From an uncultured Flavobacteriia bacterium (GTDB lineage Bacteria > Bacteroidota > Bacteroidia > Flavobacteriales > Flavobacteriaceae), in the NCBI GenBank assembly GCA_946482495.1, contig CAMLRV010000003.1, positions 1-37,903 on the forward strand: 37,903 nucleotides of DNA, in the 5' to 3' direction. The notes beneath the pieces are model-generated. The model was not told where the DNA came from, made no database searches, and saw nothing but the letters and a program-made list of their open reading frames with translations. A program made the translations under genes and the position numbers. Positions 17,048 to 25,022 of this stretch are shown here, piece after piece. The first letter of the stretch is position 1; each line of letters begins with the position of its first letter.

Positions 17048-17995
17048 ATGAAGTTTCAAACTCAAATACCCATTCCAAAATCAGATTTTCCTATCAATTA
17101 TAGCTCCAAATTATTGTTGTTAGGTTCTTGTTTTGCTGAGAATATGGCTGAAAAATTTGAGTATTTTAAATTCCAAATATCAACTAATCCTTTTGGAATT
17201 ATTTTTAATCCAGTTTCTTTAGAAAAGTTGTTGGTTAGAAGTATTCATAAGAAATATTTCACGGAAGAAGACATTTTTTTTTATAATGATTTGTGGCATT
17301 GTTATGAAGTGCATTCAGAACTTTCCCATCCAAATAAAGAAGCATATTTAGCAAAATTAAACGAGATTATTAATTCCACAAATAAACACATTAGCACATT
17401 GTCTCATTGCCTCATTACACTTGGAACTTCTTGGGTTTACAGACATATTGAAACCAATGAAATTGTAGCGAATTGTCATAAAGTACCGCAAAAACAATTT
17501 GTAAAAGAATTGCTTTCGATTGCTCAAATTGAAGAAAGTTTGCGAAATATAATTTCAGAAATTCTAGTAATTAATCCGAATTGTAAATTTATTTTCACAG
17601 TTTCGCCAGTGCGACATATAAAAGACGGTTTTGTGGAAAATAATGTGAGTAAAGCACATTTAATTTCTGCTTTGAATTCTTTCAACTCCAAACTTCCTGC
17701 TTCAAATTACTTTCCAAGTTATGAAATCATGATAGACGAATTACGCGATTATCGTTTCTATGCAGAAGATATGTTACATCCAAACCAAACTGCAATTGAT
17801 TATATTTGGATTAAGTTTTTTGAAAACTATGTGGATGAAAAAGAGTTTGATGTGATGCAGCAAGTTTGTGATATTCAGAAAGCCATGCGCCATCGACCAT
17901 TTAATCCGAATTCGGAAAGTCATTTGAAATTTTTAGAAAATCTGAATCAGAAAAAAGAAATCTTAGTCAAAAAATATCCACATATACACTTTTAA
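17048..17995 (+). CDS. GSCFA domain protein
   Basis: This 315-residue soluble protein has the GSCFA motif near its N-terminus (LLLGSCFAENMAEKF, about residues 25-39), followed by NPFGIIFNP. The family is named from this motif and is thought to have an SGNH-hydrolase-like fold, with Ser in GSC as candidate nucleophile. A late DMLHPNQTAIDYIW could supply the Asp and His of the triad, as in other SGNH enzymes. Substrate and role are unknown. Start ATG 17048 (MKFQTQIPIP) matches the family and the -7 box. The downstream DUF4230 gene starts three bases after the stop, so the two form an operon. Confidence 0.88.
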   Translation: MKFQTQIPIPKSDFPINYSSKLLLLGSCFAENMAEKFEYFKFQISTNPFGIIFNPVSLEKLLVRSIHKKYFTEEDIFFYNDLWHCYEVHSELSHPNKEAYLAKLNEIINSTNKHISTLSHCLITLGTSWVYRHIETNEIVANCHKVPQKQFVKELLSIAQIEESLRNIISEILVINPNCKFIFTVSPVRHIKDGFVENNVSKAHLISALNSFNSKLPASNYFPSYEIMIDELRDYRFYAEDMLHPNQTAIDYIWIKFFENYVDEKEFDVMQQVCDIQKAMRHRPFNPNSESHLKFLENLNQKKEILVKKYPHIHF

Positions 17996-17998
17996 TTT

Positions 17999-18661
17999 AT
18001 GAGCTTTTCACTACAAAAAATTGGTTTTTTCGGAATAATTACAGAATTTAGAAAATGGATTATTGTCATTTTAGCTGCGTTAGTATTGTTTTTTGGATAT
18101 AAGTATTTTTCTTCCAAAGGTGATACTTCTGTGATTGAATATGATACGGCTTTAATTCAACAACAAATTAAAAATGTGGGAAAATTGGTTGTTACAGAAG
18201 GGCATTTCGCAGAGGTGATTACCTATAAAGATTCAAAAAAATATTTAGCAGATTTTATTTCTTTTGAGAAAAAAGCCATTGTAGTGATTAATGCAGATGT
18301 AACTGTAAGTTTTGATTTGAGTAAAATGAAATATGATATTGATTCGATTCACAAAGTGATTACCGTTTTAGATATTCCGAAAGAAGAAATTAAAATTGCG
18401 CCAGATTTTAAATATTATAATACTGAGTCGAGTACGTTTAATGAATTTACTGGTGAAGATTATAATAAAATCAATAAAATAGCCAGAGCGAATTTGTCTA
18501 AAAAAATTCAAGCTTCAACCTTAAAAACAAATGCCAAAAACAGATTGTTAACGGAATTAAACAGTTTATTTATTGTGACAAAAAACTTGGGTTGGACAAT
18601 GAAATATAAAGGTGAAGTGATTACTTCGGATAAGGAAGTTAGCCAGAAATTTTTAAACTAA
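17999..18661 (+). CDS. DUF4230 membrane-anchored protein
   Basis: This 220-residue protein has one membrane helix (about 20-37, IIVILAALVLFFGYKYF) and a large extracytoplasmic domain. The DUF4230 signature is visible: IKNVGKLVVTEGHFAEVITYKD, FEKKAIVVINADVTVSFDLSK and later VITVLDIPKEEIKI. The function of the family is unknown. It is translationally close to the GSCFA gene (ATG three bases after that stop), so a shared role at the envelope is possible. The end faces the rhodanese gene head on with only a weak hairpin between. Confidence 0.85.
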   Translation: MSFSLQKIGFFGIITEFRKWIIVILAALVLFFGYKYFSSKGDTSVIEYDTALIQQQIKNVGKLVVTEGHFAEVITYKDSKKYLADFISFEKKAIVVINADVTVSFDLSKMKYDIDSIHKVITVLDIPKEEIKIAPDFKYYNTESSTFNEFTGEDYNKINKIARANLSKKIQASTLKTNAKNRLLTELNSLFIVTKNLGWTMKYKGEVITSDKEVSQKFLN

Positions 18662-18701
18662 AAAAACCACCTAAAAAATTAATTCAAGATGGTTTAGTTT
18701 A
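18655..18701. terminator. Weak hairpin between DUF4230 and rhodanese genes
   Basis: TAAACT (18655-18660) and AAACCA (about 18664-18669) pair with TGGTTT-AGTTTA (18690-18701) around a loop of about 20 bases, with an A-rich bulge on the left arm. It is the only candidate stop for these convergent genes and is poor. Confidence 0.3.
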
Positions 18702-18726
18702 CCTTAAGTTGCGTCATTTTTAAGGT

Positions 18727-19035
18727 TTATAATTTGTTTTGTAGGCTTTGCCAACCGCCGCCATTCATACATTCAATTCCGTTGCGGTTTAAAATTCCGT
18801 TAGCTTGTGCGCTACGCATACCGCTTCTACAGCAAACAATTACTGGTTTGTTTAACTGTTTGATTTCATTAATTTTTGTGTCGATAACTTGTAAAGGAAT
18901 ATTTTTTGAATTTTTGATGTGACCGCTCGCAAATTCTTCATACGTTCTCACATCAATAATAATCGCATCTTTTTGAATAAATTCTGCAATTTGTTTTGAT
19001 TTATTTCCAAAACCTAAAAAATCTAAAATTCCCAT
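18727..19035 (-). CDS. Single-domain rhodanese-like protein
   Basis: This 102-residue cytoplasmic protein has one rhodanese domain: AIIIDVRTYEEFASGHIKNSKNIP, then the active loop CRSGMR (69-74, catalytic Cys69), and GGWQSL at the end. Enzymes of this type move sulfane sulfur, for example from thiosulfate to cyanide or to a thiol carrier. The loop length (six residues) fits sulfur transfer. The partner is unknown. I start at MGILDFLGFG (19035) because a -7 box at 19053-19060 lies 17 bases upstream. The longer open frame to 19089 crosses that box. Confidence 0.88.
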   Translation of the reverse strand: MGILDFLGFGNKSKQIAEFIQKDAIIIDVRTYEEFASGHIKNSKNIPLQVIDTKINEIKQLNKPVIVCCRSGMRSAQANGILNRNGIECMNGGGWQSLQNKL

Positions 19036-19052
19036 ATTTTGTTTTGTTTGAG

Positions 19053-19060
19053 CAAATATA
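19053..19060 (-). promoter_or_regulatory. -7 box for the rhodanese gene
   Basis: TATATTTG on the minus strand matches TAnnTTTG, 17 bases before ATG 19035. Confidence 0.6.
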
Positions 19061-19098
19061 TGGGAATGATAGATTTTGTTTTGTAACAAATGTTACTA

Positions 19099-20859
19099 TT
19101 AAATATTTGTTGCCTTTTCGAAGATTAATTCTAACCCATTATCAATTAAATGTGCTACTTCTGGGCGTTTCAGTTTTAGTTGTTCTAAATGATTTAAAAC
19201 TTTGTTAATTAGGTCAGTATGATTTTCTTTTTTAGCTAATTCTGCAATTTCAACAGAAAGTAACCAATCATTAGAATGGTTAGAAGTAACCGCTCCAAAC
19301 GCTTCTTTTAAAGTAATTTCAGCAGGTTTATTTTCTCTAATATTTCTAATGTTTTTGTATAAACCTTCTAGTTCTTCTCTTTCAGCTGATTTTTTTTGTT
19401 TAATAGTTTGAGAAGAAGGCACATGGCTAATCATATCGAAACTATTAATATCTGCTGGTCCTGAGAAAGCTGAAGTTACTTTTTTACCAACAGCCATATC
19501 ATAAACTCCCCATTCTGGAGCGAATAATATAGTATCACCATGAGTAACTGTACAGTTTTTGAATTTAATTAGTAAAATTTCACCTTGTAAGTTTCTAGTT
19601 CCTGTTACAATTTCTCCTGAAACTTTAATATTTCCTTCAAATTCTAAAGTCACTTGTTCGCCTTCATAAATGTCATACGCACGTAAATCTCTTGGACCCA
19701 TATCTTCAATTGCCAAATTGATACCTTTTAGCATTCCAAGTGGTGATCCAAAACCTTCCGCATGAGCATCAGTTCCATGACTTACCAATTCTTTTTCTCT
19801 ATAAGATAGCGCCGTTTTTCCAGTTGTTTGAATGTAAACTGGTTTGCCTTCGTTTTCAATTACGTTAGTGAAAACTCCAGAAATTTGTAAACCTGTACTT
19901 AATTCTACCGTTCCTAAAGCTTTCGATTTGATTAATTTCTGAATTCCAGATAAACCACCAGTTCTTAATGCCATTTTATTTGCAAATTCTTCTAAAACAG
20001 AACTCAATTTTGCAAAATCTGGTGTTACATAAAGTTGAGGTTGTGGTTTTGTAATATCAAAACTTTGATCGGCAGCAGAAATATCATAAGGAATTTTCTT
20101 TACGTTATCTGTCATACACCAAGCGCTTTCTCCAATTGAAGATAACAACCCAGCGCCATATATTTTAGGATTTTCTACAGTCCCTATAAGTCCGTATTCT
20201 ACCGTCCACCAATGTAAATTTCTAATTTTAGACATTTCAGACAATTCACCCATGTTGTTTTGTAGAAAATCTACTTGTTCTTCTGCAGTTTTAATTTCAG
20301 CTTCTGGTGTGTCTTCTGCTTCCTTTAAAATAGAAAGTAATCTGATGGCTTCATATAATTCGTAATCACGTGCTGAAGAAATCGCTTTACAACCAATTTC
20401 ACCAAAACGACGTAAGTATTCTGCATATTCTGGATTCGCAATAATAGGAGCGTGGCCAGCACCTTCATGAATAATATCTGGAGCTGGTGTGTATTCGATA
20501 TGTTCTAACTGACGAATATCGCAAGCAATTACTAAAACATTATAGGCTTGAAATTCCATAAAAGCACTTGGTGGGATAAATCCATCTACAGCTACTGCAG
20601 CCCAACCAATTTCTTTTAAAATTCGATTCATCCCATACATATTTGGGATATTGTCAATTTCTAAACCTGTTTTTTCTAAACCTTCTAAATAAGAATTATG
20701 AGCAACTTTTGATAAGTAATCTACGTTTTTACGCATTACATATCTCCAAACCGCTTGATTTATTGGCGTGTAATCTGAATAATCTTGTGGGATTATGAAT
20801 TGTTTTAAATGTTTAGGTAACCTGTCTATCAATGGGTTACTTTCAAAATTTGATTCCAT
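19099..20859 (-). CDS. Aromatic amino acid hydroxylase, long form
   Basis: This 586-residue protein is a pterin-dependent iron hydroxylase, most likely phenylalanine 4-monooxygenase. The iron ligands are His131 and His136 in IIHEGAGHAP and Glu221 in WWTVEYGL, the layout of the family. Compared with short bacterial enzymes (about 260-300 residues), there are two differences. About 45 extra residues lie between the second His and the Glu. About 270 residues follow the catalytic domain (from about 315), with no motif I can name. This long form occurs in other flavobacteria, as far as I recall. There is no N-terminal ACT domain. Start ATG 20859 (MESNFESNPL) follows a perfect inverted repeat. Pterin recycling genes are not nearby. 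Confidence 0.9.
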   Translation of the reverse strand: MESNFESNPLIDRLPKHLKQFIIPQDYSDYTPINQAVWRYVMRKNVDYLSKVAHNSYLEGLEKTGLEIDNIPNMYGMNRILKEIGWAAVAVDGFIPPSAFMEFQAYNVLVIACDIRQLEHIEYTPAPDIIHEGAGHAPIIANPEYAEYLRRFGEIGCKAISSARDYELYEAIRLLSILKEAEDTPEAEIKTAEEQVDFLQNNMGELSEMSKIRNLHWWTVEYGLIGTVENPKIYGAGLLSSIGESAWCMTDNVKKIPYDISAADQSFDITKPQPQLYVTPDFAKLSSVLEEFANKMALRTGGLSGIQKLIKSKALGTVELSTGLQISGVFTNVIENEGKPVYIQTTGKTALSYREKELVSHGTDAHAEGFGSPLGMLKGINLAIEDMGPRDLRAYDIYEGEQVTLEFEGNIKVSGEIVTGTRNLQGEILLIKFKNCTVTHGDTILFAPEWGVYDMAVGKKVTSAFSGPADINSFDMISHVPSSQTIKQKKSAEREELEGLYKNIRNIRENKPAEITLKEAFGAVTSNHSNDWLLSVEIAELAKKENHTDLINKVLNHLEQLKLKRPEVAHLIDNGLELIFEKATNI

Positions 20860-20874
20860 GATTGTGTTTCGTTG

Positions 20875-20908
20875 TTTGATGTAAAATTACAATAAATTTT
20901 ACATCAAA
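20875..20908. promoter_or_regulatory. Perfect 14-bp inverted repeat, probable operator
   Basis: TTTGATGTAAAATT (20875-20888) is the exact reverse complement of AATTTTACATCAAA (20895-20908), with six bases between. It lies 16-49 bases upstream of the hydroxylase ATG and covers the expected promoter zone. A near-consensus -7 box, TAATTTTA on the minus strand, lies inside it. No T-tract follows on the minus strand, so it is not a good terminator for the upstream DUF6340 gene. The half-sites TGTAAA and TTTACA equal those of the TyrR box of proteobacteria, but with spacing 12 instead of 6. Confidence 0.6.
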
Positions 20909-20943
20909 TCATGATTTTTATCATACTTAACAAAAATCAATTT

Positions 20944-21990
20944 TTAATTGGTTTCTTGTTCTAATTGGTAAGCTTTTGCTTTTCTGTTTTTCAGTACATT
21001 AATGTATCTCAAAGCAATTTTGTCGCCATAATCCGTATAAGATTTCGTTGCCCAATCAATAGCTTTATCTAAATCGCCATTAATTTCATTAATAATTGCC
21101 ATATTATAACATGCTCTTCCAGCAATTTTTGGATCGTGATTATTCGTTTCAAGAAGCCATAATTCGGCAGCACTGTCCCATTTTCCTGCTTGTGCTCTTC
21201 TTTTTCCGATTTCGAAATTATTTGTGCCTTTTACATAATAATCTCTATTAACACGGATGTTATAAGGTAAGATTCTTATGGCGTAATCTTGGCCTACATT
21301 TTTAGCCACATTCATAACGGCATCTTTTCTTCCAGAAATGGTTTCGAATGCTTTAAAAGGATTGATACCGCGCGCACTTAATGAAACATTATTTGAAGTT
21401 GCAAATTGATCGCTAATAATTTTGTCTTTGTTGTCGTAAATTCTCCAACCCGATTTAATCAAAGTGTTTACAGTTGCTTCGTGTTCAATCATTGGAATTT
21501 TTATACCAAAACTATTATTCACTTGAGTATTTATTGTTCTGTAGCTGATTTTTGAATCGGTATCAAAAAAAGAAAGTTCATAAATGGCTTCTACGTTGTT
21601 TTTTTTACAAATTTCATCAATTTTGGCCCATGATAATTCTGCAGAAAATTGATCGATTCCATACTTTTTAAAATCGATGCTATCGATGATTACCACATTT
21701 TTAATTCGGTTGTTTTTTAATAATTCTTCTTTTAAATTTTCGATGGTAACTAAACTTCCTTTTTTGTCTAGTTCTTTCCCTTCCATGGTTAAAATCTTAT
21801 CTACTGCATCAATAGCTTCGTATTTTTTGTCGGGAATACTTCTGTTGATAATTCCAATATTTGTAATTTGCTTATTAATATAAACAGGAGCTGGCTGAGT
21901 AACTGGAAGTGTTAGGTCGTTTGTAGCACTACAAGAACTTAAAATAAGTACTAGTAAAATGATTAGTTTTGGAAAGTATTTTTTTATCAT
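20944..21990 (-). CDS. DUF6340 family lipoprotein with TPR-like C-terminus
   Basis: This 348-residue lipoprotein has a signal peptide with lipobox LSSC (Cys20). The middle resembles DUF6340 proteins of Bacteroidetes: IGIINRSIPDKKYEAIDAVDK, SWAKIDEICKKNNVEAIYEL and GWRIYDNKDKII. Residues about 255-340 contain two helical repeats of TPR type: GNFEIGKRRAQAGKWDSAAELW-like and ACYNMAIINEINGDLDKAIDW. Its role is unknown, probably in the periplasm or at the outer membrane. The start ATG 21990 is followed by the signal peptide at once. No -7 box is visible upstream. The terminator at 22021-22046 belongs to the preceding gene. Confidence 0.83.
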   Translation of the reverse strand: MIKKYFPKLIILLVLILSSCSATNDLTLPVTQPAPVYINKQITNIGIINRSIPDKKYEAIDAVDKILTMEGKELDKKGSLVTIENLKEELLKNNRIKNVVIIDSIDFKKYGIDQFSAELSWAKIDEICKKNNVEAIYELSFFDTDSKISYRTINTQVNNSFGIKIPMIEHEATVNTLIKSGWRIYDNKDKIISDQFATSNNVSLSARGINPFKAFETISGRKDAVMNVAKNVGQDYAIRILPYNIRVNRDYYVKGTNNFEIGKRRAQAGKWDSAAELWLLETNNHDPKIAGRACYNMAIINEINGDLDKAIDWATKSYTDYGDKIALRYINVLKNRKAKAYQLEQETN

Positions 21991-22014
21991 ATTTTAAATC
22001 TTAAAAAGGTTACT

Positions 22015-22046
22015 AATTAAAAAACCGCAAATTTCATTGCGGTTTT
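22015..22046 (-). terminator. Intrinsic terminator after the DUF4136 gene
   Basis: AAAACCGCAA (22021-22030) pairs with TTGCGGTTTT (22037-22046), a perfect 10-bp stem with a six-base loop. On the minus strand it runs into a T-rich tract. It ends the hutU-DUF4136 transcript. Confidence 0.9.
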
Positions 22047-22058
22047 AAATGTATAATT

Positions 22059-22589
22059 TTATTTTACAATTGGTGGATATTTTTCTAAAATTTTAGTTAC
22101 AAATTCAGCAATTCTTGCATCTTTCTTTTCTGAATTTGTTGTTAAATAGCCGCTTCCAATTCCTTGCCAAACTAATTCTTTTGTTTTGGCATCGATAATG
22201 TCAATGTATAAAGTTCCTTCAGGAGTTGAAGTTGTTCTGGTATAACCCATTCCCCAATTTGGTCCCCAGCCCCAGCCGTAACCGAAGCCCCAGCCCATAT
22301 TGTTGTAAACGTTTATGCGTTCTCCTTCTTTAGTGAAGATACTAATTAAAACATCTGGATTTTCGGATTTTGTAAATCCTTTAGTTGGCATTACATCATC
22401 AATGGCATACAGAATTCTTTTTTTATCTAAATCGGAAATTTCTGCCTTATCAATACTTGATTTGCTATAGGCGTACGTTTTGTACGAAGCAAAATTTGCT
22501 TTTTTGTCATAATCAGTATTTACATACACTGATGAACATGACGTTAGGATAAAAAATCCTAAAACAGATAGTAATTTTAGTGTCTTCAT
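22059..22589 (-). CDS. DUF4136 lipoprotein
   Basis: This 176-residue lipoprotein has lipobox LTSC (Cys18) and a DUF4136 domain: VNTDYDKKANFASYKTYAY near the start, NPDVLISIFTKEGERINVY in the middle, and GTLYIDIIDAKTKELVWQGIGSGYL near the end. A Trp/Gly-rich patch (GWGFGYGWGWGPNWGMGY) sits in the middle, as in many members. The function is unknown. Its start lies 11 bases after the hutU stop, so it is co-transcribed with hutU, probably by chance of arrangement since no metabolic link is evident. The transcript ends at the terminator near 22030. Confidence 0.87.
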   Translation of the reverse strand: MKTLKLLSVLGFFILTSCSSVYVNTDYDKKANFASYKTYAYSKSSIDKAEISDLDKKRILYAIDDVMPTKGFTKSENPDVLISIFTKEGERINVYNNMGWGFGYGWGWGPNWGMGYTRTTSTPEGTLYIDIIDAKTKELVWQGIGSGYLTTNSEKKDARIAEFVTKILEKYPPIVK

Positions 22590-22600
22590 AGCGATTTTAT

Positions 22601-24589
22601 TTATGTTAATAAATTTTCGTCAACTAAATTAGGTAGCGTAACTTTTAATAAAGGTTGCACTTCCATAGCACGTTTGATGGCAAAAATAGCGCCTTCATTT
22701 CGTGCCCAGTTTCTTCTTGAAATTCCGTTATTTACATCCCAGAATAGCATCATTTCCAAACGTTTAGATGCTTCTTTAGTACCATCAAGAACCATACCAA
22801 AACCTCCGTTGATAACTTCGCCCCAGCCAACACCGCCACCATTATGGATAGAAACCCAAGTGGCACCTCGGAAACTATCTCCAATTACGTTGTGAATGGC
22901 CATATCTGCTGTAAAACGAGAACCGTCATAAATATTTGAAGTTTCTCTATATGGAGAATCCGTTCCTGAAACATCATGGTGATCACGACCTAAAACAACA
23001 AAGCCAATTTCGCCTTTTGCAATTGCTTGATTAAAAGCTTCTGCAATTTTGATACGGCCTTCTGCATCAGCATATAAAATACGAGCTTGAGAACCTACTA
23101 CTAATTTATTTTCTTGAGCACCTTTAATCCATTGGATGTTATCTGCCATTTGTTGTTGAATTTCAGCAGGCGAAGTTTGCATCATTTCTTCTAAAACCTT
23201 ACAAGCAATCGCATCAGTTTTAGCTAAATCTTCTGGATTTCCTGAAGCACATACCCAACGGAAAGGTCCGAAACCATAATCGAAACACATTGGTCCCATA
23301 ATATCTTGAACATAAGAAGGGTATTTGAATTCTCTTCCTAAAGTTGGATTTTCGGCCATAACATCAGCGCCAGCACGAGAAGCTTCTAATAAAAAGGCAT
23401 TTCCATAATCGAAGAAATAGGTTCCTTTTGCGGTATGTTTATTGATTGCAGTTGCGTGACGACGTAATGTTTTTTGAACTTCTTCTTTAAATTGTTCTGG
23501 ATTGTTGGCCATCATTTCATTTGATTCTTCAAATGAAAAACCAGTAGGGTAGTAGCCACCAGCCCAAGGATTGTGAAGTGAAGTTTGATCTGAACCTAAA
23601 TCGATATATAGGTTTTCTTCAGCAAATTTTTCCCAAACATCAACCACATTTCCTAAATAAGCAATAGAAACAACTTCTTTGTTTTCTAAAGCTTTACGAA
23701 CGCGGATAACTAATTCGTTAATATCTTCAACAATTTCATTAATCCAACCTTGTTCGTGTCTGATTTTTGTGATTTTCGGATTTACTTCAGCACAAACGGT
23801 AACACATCCTGCAATATTTCCTGCTTTTGGTTGTGCGCCAGACATTCCTCCTAAACCAGAAGTTACAAATAAACCTCCAGTTGTTGCTTTTTTAATTTTT
23901 CTGAAACCGTTTAAAACAGTGATTGTAGTTCCGTGTACAATTCCTTGCGGACCAATATACATATAACTTCCGGCTGTCATTTGTCCGTATTGAGAAACAC
24001 CTAAAGCATTCATTCTTTCCCAGTCGTCTGGTTTTGAATAATTTGGAATTACCATTCCGTTCGTAACTACTACTCTTGGAGCCTCTTTATGAGATGGGTA
24101 TAATCCCATTGGATGCCCGGAATACATGGTTAATGTTTGTTCGTCTGTCATTTCAGACAAATACTTCATGGTTAAAAGATATTGTGCCCAATTTGAAAAA
24201 ACGGCACCATTTCCTCCATAAGTGATTAATTCATGTGGATGTTGTGCTACAGCATAATCTAAGTTGTTTTGAATCATTAGCATGATAGCTTTAGCTTGTT
24301 CCGATTTTCCTGGATATTCAGATATAGGACGTGCTTTCATTTCGTAATCTGGACGAAAACGATACATGTAAATTCTTCCGTATGTTTCTAATTCTTCTTT
24401 AAACTCTGGGATTAGTTCTGCATGATGTTTTGGTTCAAAATAGCGTAATGCATTTCTTAACGCTAATTTTTTCTCTTCATCAGTTAATATTTCTTTACGC
24501 TTTGGTGCGTGATTTATTGAAGTTTCGTATGGTTTTGGCTGTGGTAATACCGAAGGAATACCTTGTTGTATTTGTTCTTTAAATGTCAT
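22601..24589 (-). CDS. hutU: Urocanate hydratase, long form
   Basis: This 662-residue enzyme converts urocanate to imidazolone propionate in histidine breakdown, using tightly bound NAD as electrophile. Family motifs are GQMTAGSYMYIGPQGIVHGT, the dinucleotide-binding SGLGGMSGAQPKA, and near the end GRDHHDVSGTDSPYRETS, then GATWVSIHNGGGVGWGEV. Known proteobacterial HutU is about 555 residues, so this is the longer form. The start is ATG 24589. No other hut genes (hutH, hutI, hutG) are in the window, so the pathway is probably split. It is followed at 11 bases by the DUF4136 gene. No -7 box is visible upstream. The element at 24631-24730 lies 42 bases ahead of the gene. Confidence 0.95.
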   Translation of the reverse strand: MTFKEQIQQGIPSVLPQPKPYETSINHAPKRKEILTDEEKKLALRNALRYFEPKHHAELIPEFKEELETYGRIYMYRFRPDYEMKARPISEYPGKSEQAKAIMLMIQNNLDYAVAQHPHELITYGGNGAVFSNWAQYLLTMKYLSEMTDEQTLTMYSGHPMGLYPSHKEAPRVVVTNGMVIPNYSKPDDWERMNALGVSQYGQMTAGSYMYIGPQGIVHGTTITVLNGFRKIKKATTGGLFVTSGLGGMSGAQPKAGNIAGCVTVCAEVNPKITKIRHEQGWINEIVEDINELVIRVRKALENKEVVSIAYLGNVVDVWEKFAEENLYIDLGSDQTSLHNPWAGGYYPTGFSFEESNEMMANNPEQFKEEVQKTLRRHATAINKHTAKGTYFFDYGNAFLLEASRAGADVMAENPTLGREFKYPSYVQDIMGPMCFDYGFGPFRWVCASGNPEDLAKTDAIACKVLEEMMQTSPAEIQQQMADNIQWIKGAQENKLVVGSQARILYADAEGRIKIAEAFNQAIAKGEIGFVVLGRDHHDVSGTDSPYRETSNIYDGSRFTADMAIHNVIGDSFRGATWVSIHNGGGVGWGEVINGGFGMVLDGTKEASKRLEMMLFWDVNNGISRRNWARNEGAIFAIKRAMEVQPLLKVTLPNLVDENLLT

Positions 24590-24630
24590 GGTTTGTTTAT
24601 TAAGTTATTGTTGTTTTGAAAACGATGCAT

Positions 24631-24730
24631 GAGGGATGGAAGCAAACTACCGTGTAGTGCGAACAGCCCGACCTTGTTGCGAATGAAATTTATATGATTT
24701 ACTATAAGTTATGCAACAAGGGCATGCCCA
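24631..24730. repeat. Structured intergenic element, probably a dispersed repeat
   Basis: This is non-coding. Conserved-looking blocks are GAGGGATGGAAGC (24631-24643), AACAGCCCGACC (24662-24673) and AAGGGCATGCCCAAA. A 9-bp stem, CCTTGTTGC (24672-24680) with GCAACAAGG (24713-24721), is followed by the palindrome GGGCATGCCC (24720-24729). From memory, flavobacterial genomes carry degenerate copies of an element with these blocks (GGGATxGAAGC, AGCCCGACC, a variable hairpin, GGGCATGCCC-like). That recollection needs a genome search. The rest of 24595-24817 shows nothing I can name. Confidence 0.5.
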
Positions 24731-24817
24731 AATTAGAATAACTAGGGATAACGAATATCAGACCTGTGATAGGACTTATGAATTTTGATTCTATATTTTA
24801 CTAATTGTATGTCCATT

Positions 24818-24994
24818 TTATTTTTTTATGGTGCCTGTTTTTTTGTCAAATCCATAAGGGCAATGACGGCAACCGCTTTTGCAACAATAACCACGTTTTA
24901 GATGGTATTTTTCAGTGAAACATTTGTATCCTTCAGGTGTATAATAAAAATCTTCACCTTCTTTTAAATTATTTGGATTTATTTCATTGTTCAT
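24818..24994 (-). CDS. DUF5522 small Cys-rich protein
   Basis: This 58-residue protein reads MNNEINPNNLKEGEDFYY at its start and RGYCCKSGCRHCPYGF in its core. The core has four of the five cysteines (37, 38, 42, 45) and His44, a set that could bind a metal, with Cys25 earlier. This is the DUF5522 pattern, a short family common in Bacteroidetes and some proteobacteria with no known function. The start ATG 24994 lies five bases from a -7 box on the minus strand, so the leader is very short. The start is divergent from that of the small HExxH protein, and the two ATGs are only 28 bases apart. Confidence 0.85.
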   Translation of the reverse strand: MNNEINPNNLKEGEDFYYTPEGYKCFTEKYHLKRGYCCKSGCRHCPYGFDKKTGTIKK

Positions 24995-24999
24995 AGAGG

Positions 25000-25016
25000 C
25001 AAATTTAGCAACTTTG
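25000..25016. promoter_or_regulatory. Overlapping divergent -7 boxes
   Basis: On the minus strand TAAATTTG (25000-25007) matches TAnnTTTG for the DUF5522 gene. On the plus strand CAACTTTG (25009-25016) is one base off consensus for the HExxH gene. Each box ends five to six bases before its ATG, so both messages may be nearly leaderless, and binding of polymerase on one side should block the other. Confidence 0.42.
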
Positions 25017-25022
25017 TATCAA

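Noticed and set aside
24743..24752. TAGGGATAAC, resembling the start of the I-SceI recognition site
   Set aside because: Only ten of eighteen bases match and no homing endonuclease is nearby. It is a chance match.
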